From Cardiobacterium sp. Marseille-Q4385 (GTDB lineage: Bacteria > Pseudomonadota > Gammaproteobacteria > Cardiobacteriales > Cardiobacteriaceae): a DNA stretch of 64,000 bases. This document shows positions 63,049 through 64,000 of the stretch, one piece after another (position 1 is the first letter of the stretch; each line of letters opens with the position of its first letter). Where the stretch lies: assembly GCF_916618745.1 (NCBI RefSeq), contig NZ_OU745373.1:2308501-2372500 (forward strand), written 5' to 3'. The notes under the pieces were generated by a model. That model worked only from the letters and a program-made list of their open reading frames with translations, was not told the DNA's origin and ran no database searches. The position numbers and the translations under genes are program-made.

Positions 63049-63855
63049 ATGACCTGCGAAAACCTCTATCCCGCCCTTTACCGCGCCCTGATGGAAAACG
63101 ACCCGGCGCGCAAAATCCAGGAAACCTATGCCATTTACTACGGACTGCGCGACGGACTCTATTACCGCGAGCCGACGGAAGTCCTGAGCGTACCCGATGC
63201 GGGGCGACCGGCAGCGCCCGCACTGGTTGCGCCCAAAGAAGTGCCACGCCGCCGCCTCGGCACGCGTGAAGGCGTCTGCGCCATGCTGCATGCCATCGCG
63301 CACATCGAATTTAACGCCATCAACCTCTCGCTGGATGCCGCCTACCGTTTCCAGCAAATGCCGGAAGCGTACTACCGCGACTGGATCCGGGTCGCCAAAG
63401 AAGAGGCCTACCATTTCAGCCTGATCGCCGGACGGCTCGAACAACTCGGCAGCCATTACGGCGCCTTCACCGCACACGGCGGCCTGTGGCAGGCCTGCGT
63501 GGATACCGAATACGACGTCATGGTGCGCATGGCGCTGGTGCCGCGCGTCATGGAAGCGCGCGGGCTGGACGTTACACCGCTGATACAGGAAAAACTGCGC
63601 CATCACGGCGAGACACACACCGCGCGCCTGCTGGACATCATTTACTGCGACGAACAGGGGCACGTCGCCATCGGCTCGCACTGGTTCAAACATTGCTGCG
63701 CCGAACGCAACCTGCCCTATCGCGAAACCTTTGCCGAACTGCTCTCTGGCTACCTCAAAGCGACCATCAAAGGGCCATTTAACGTCGAAGCCCGCCTGCA
63801 AGCGGGGTTTGATGACCTGGAAATCGCCATGCTGGAAGAAATCGCCGAACAATAA
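63049..63855 (+). CDS. DUF455-family ferritin-like protein
   Basis: Encodes 268 residues if started at ATG 63049 (MTCENLYPALYRALMENDPARKI); an in-frame ATG at 63016 would add 11 residues, and neither has a good ribosome site. MLHAIAHIEFNAINLSLDAAYRF, VAKEEAYHFSLIAGRLEQLGSHYG and ARLLDIIYCDEQGHVAIGSHWF carry the spaced Glu/His residues of a ferritin-like di-iron four-helix bundle. The family's function is unsettled; some members are linked to tRNA hydroxylation or radical chemistry. No partner gene follows within the window. Confidence 0.8.
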   Translation: MTCENLYPALYRALMENDPARKIQETYAIYYGLRDGLYYREPTEVLSVPDAGRPAAPALVAPKEVPRRRLGTREGVCAMLHAIAHIEFNAINLSLDAAYRFQQMPEAYYRDWIRVAKEEAYHFSLIAGRLEQLGSHYGAFTAHGGLWQACVDTEYDVMVRMALVPRVMEARGLDVTPLIQEKLRHHGETHTARLLDIIYCDEQGHVAIGSHWFKHCCAERNLPYRETFAELLSGYLKATIKGPFNVEARLQAGFDDLEIAMLEEIAEQ

Positions 63856-63921
63856 ACAGACTGCCCAACAAGAAACCCCAATAGCGCCTGTTACAGAAAA
63901 CCTGCCCTGCACACCAGTCAC

Positions 63922-63944
63922 AAGCCTTCCTAAAAGAAGGCTTA
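63922..63944 (+). terminator. Hairpin after the DUF455 gene
   Basis: AAGCCTTC-CTAAAA-GAAGGCTT is a perfect 8-bp stem about 65 bases after the stop. It lacks a T-run, so terminator function is uncertain. Confidence 0.35.
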
Positions 63945-64000
63945 CGGATCAAGCGACGGCACCCCACCAGCAGGGCAGCGCGGCAGAAACATGCCGCGCA

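Overview
The window is high-GC, gene-dense DNA from a Gram-negative bacterium, most likely a gammaproteobacterium of the Cardiobacterium/Suttonella type. This placement is an inference from gene content. It rests on gammaproteobacterial gene orders (ftsK-lolA-rarA, rluC-yceF), lipid A genes (lpxK, an lpxL-type acyltransferase), rsmJ, mepA and SMC, combined with Neisseria-like traits: a bfrA/bfrB pair, FrpC-like RTX proteins and Correia-like miniature elements. No rRNA or tRNA gene was recognised.

Layout. 1-6.0 kb: end of a Gfo/Idh/MocA oxidoreductase, then an Afu-type ABC importer with two tandem binding proteins, a fused double permease and an ATPase. 6.2-14.9 kb: bfrA-bfrB, lpxK, a tri-heme cytochrome c, rluC, an S49 peptidase, yceF, an acyltransferase and a PerM-family protein. 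15.0-25.6 kb: an AT-richer RTX locus. It holds a short Arg-rich leader ORF overlapping a terminator, a membrane protein, a lipase fragment, duplicated secreted proteins, and a very large RTX protein split by one in-frame TAG. 25.6-30.6 kb: an AraC regulator, a 4-copy tandem repeat, a DUF1444 gene, mepA, thiamine pyrophosphokinase and rsmJ.

30.6-42.5 kb is an accessory island. It contains an IS5-family element, a two-spacer CRISPR remnant without cas genes, and a four-gene operon (SNF2-type helicase, NdpA-like protein, possible PD-(D/E)xK nuclease, unknown) that is the best candidate for an undescribed defence system. A wrecked type III mod gene follows, with an intact YhcG-type nuclease and res. 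42.5-47.3 kb: a complete branched-chain amino acid ABC operon (livJ, livH, livM, livG, livF). 47.7-56.8 kb: an IMPACT-family protein, a thioredoxin-like protein, cytochrome b561, an FRG-domain gene, rarA, an IS630-type element, lolA and ftsK. 56.9-64 kb: an NlpE-like lipoprotein, smc, a repeat cluster carrying a second IS5-family copy, a GNAT acetyltransferase and a DUF455 ferritin-like protein.

Between genes the window is full of dispersed repeats: two families of about 100-bp miniature inverted-repeat elements (one clearly resembling neisserial Correia elements), a short TTTATCCCGCTTGGCGGGC-type repeat, and hairpin repeats. Several genes start or stop inside or beside these elements.
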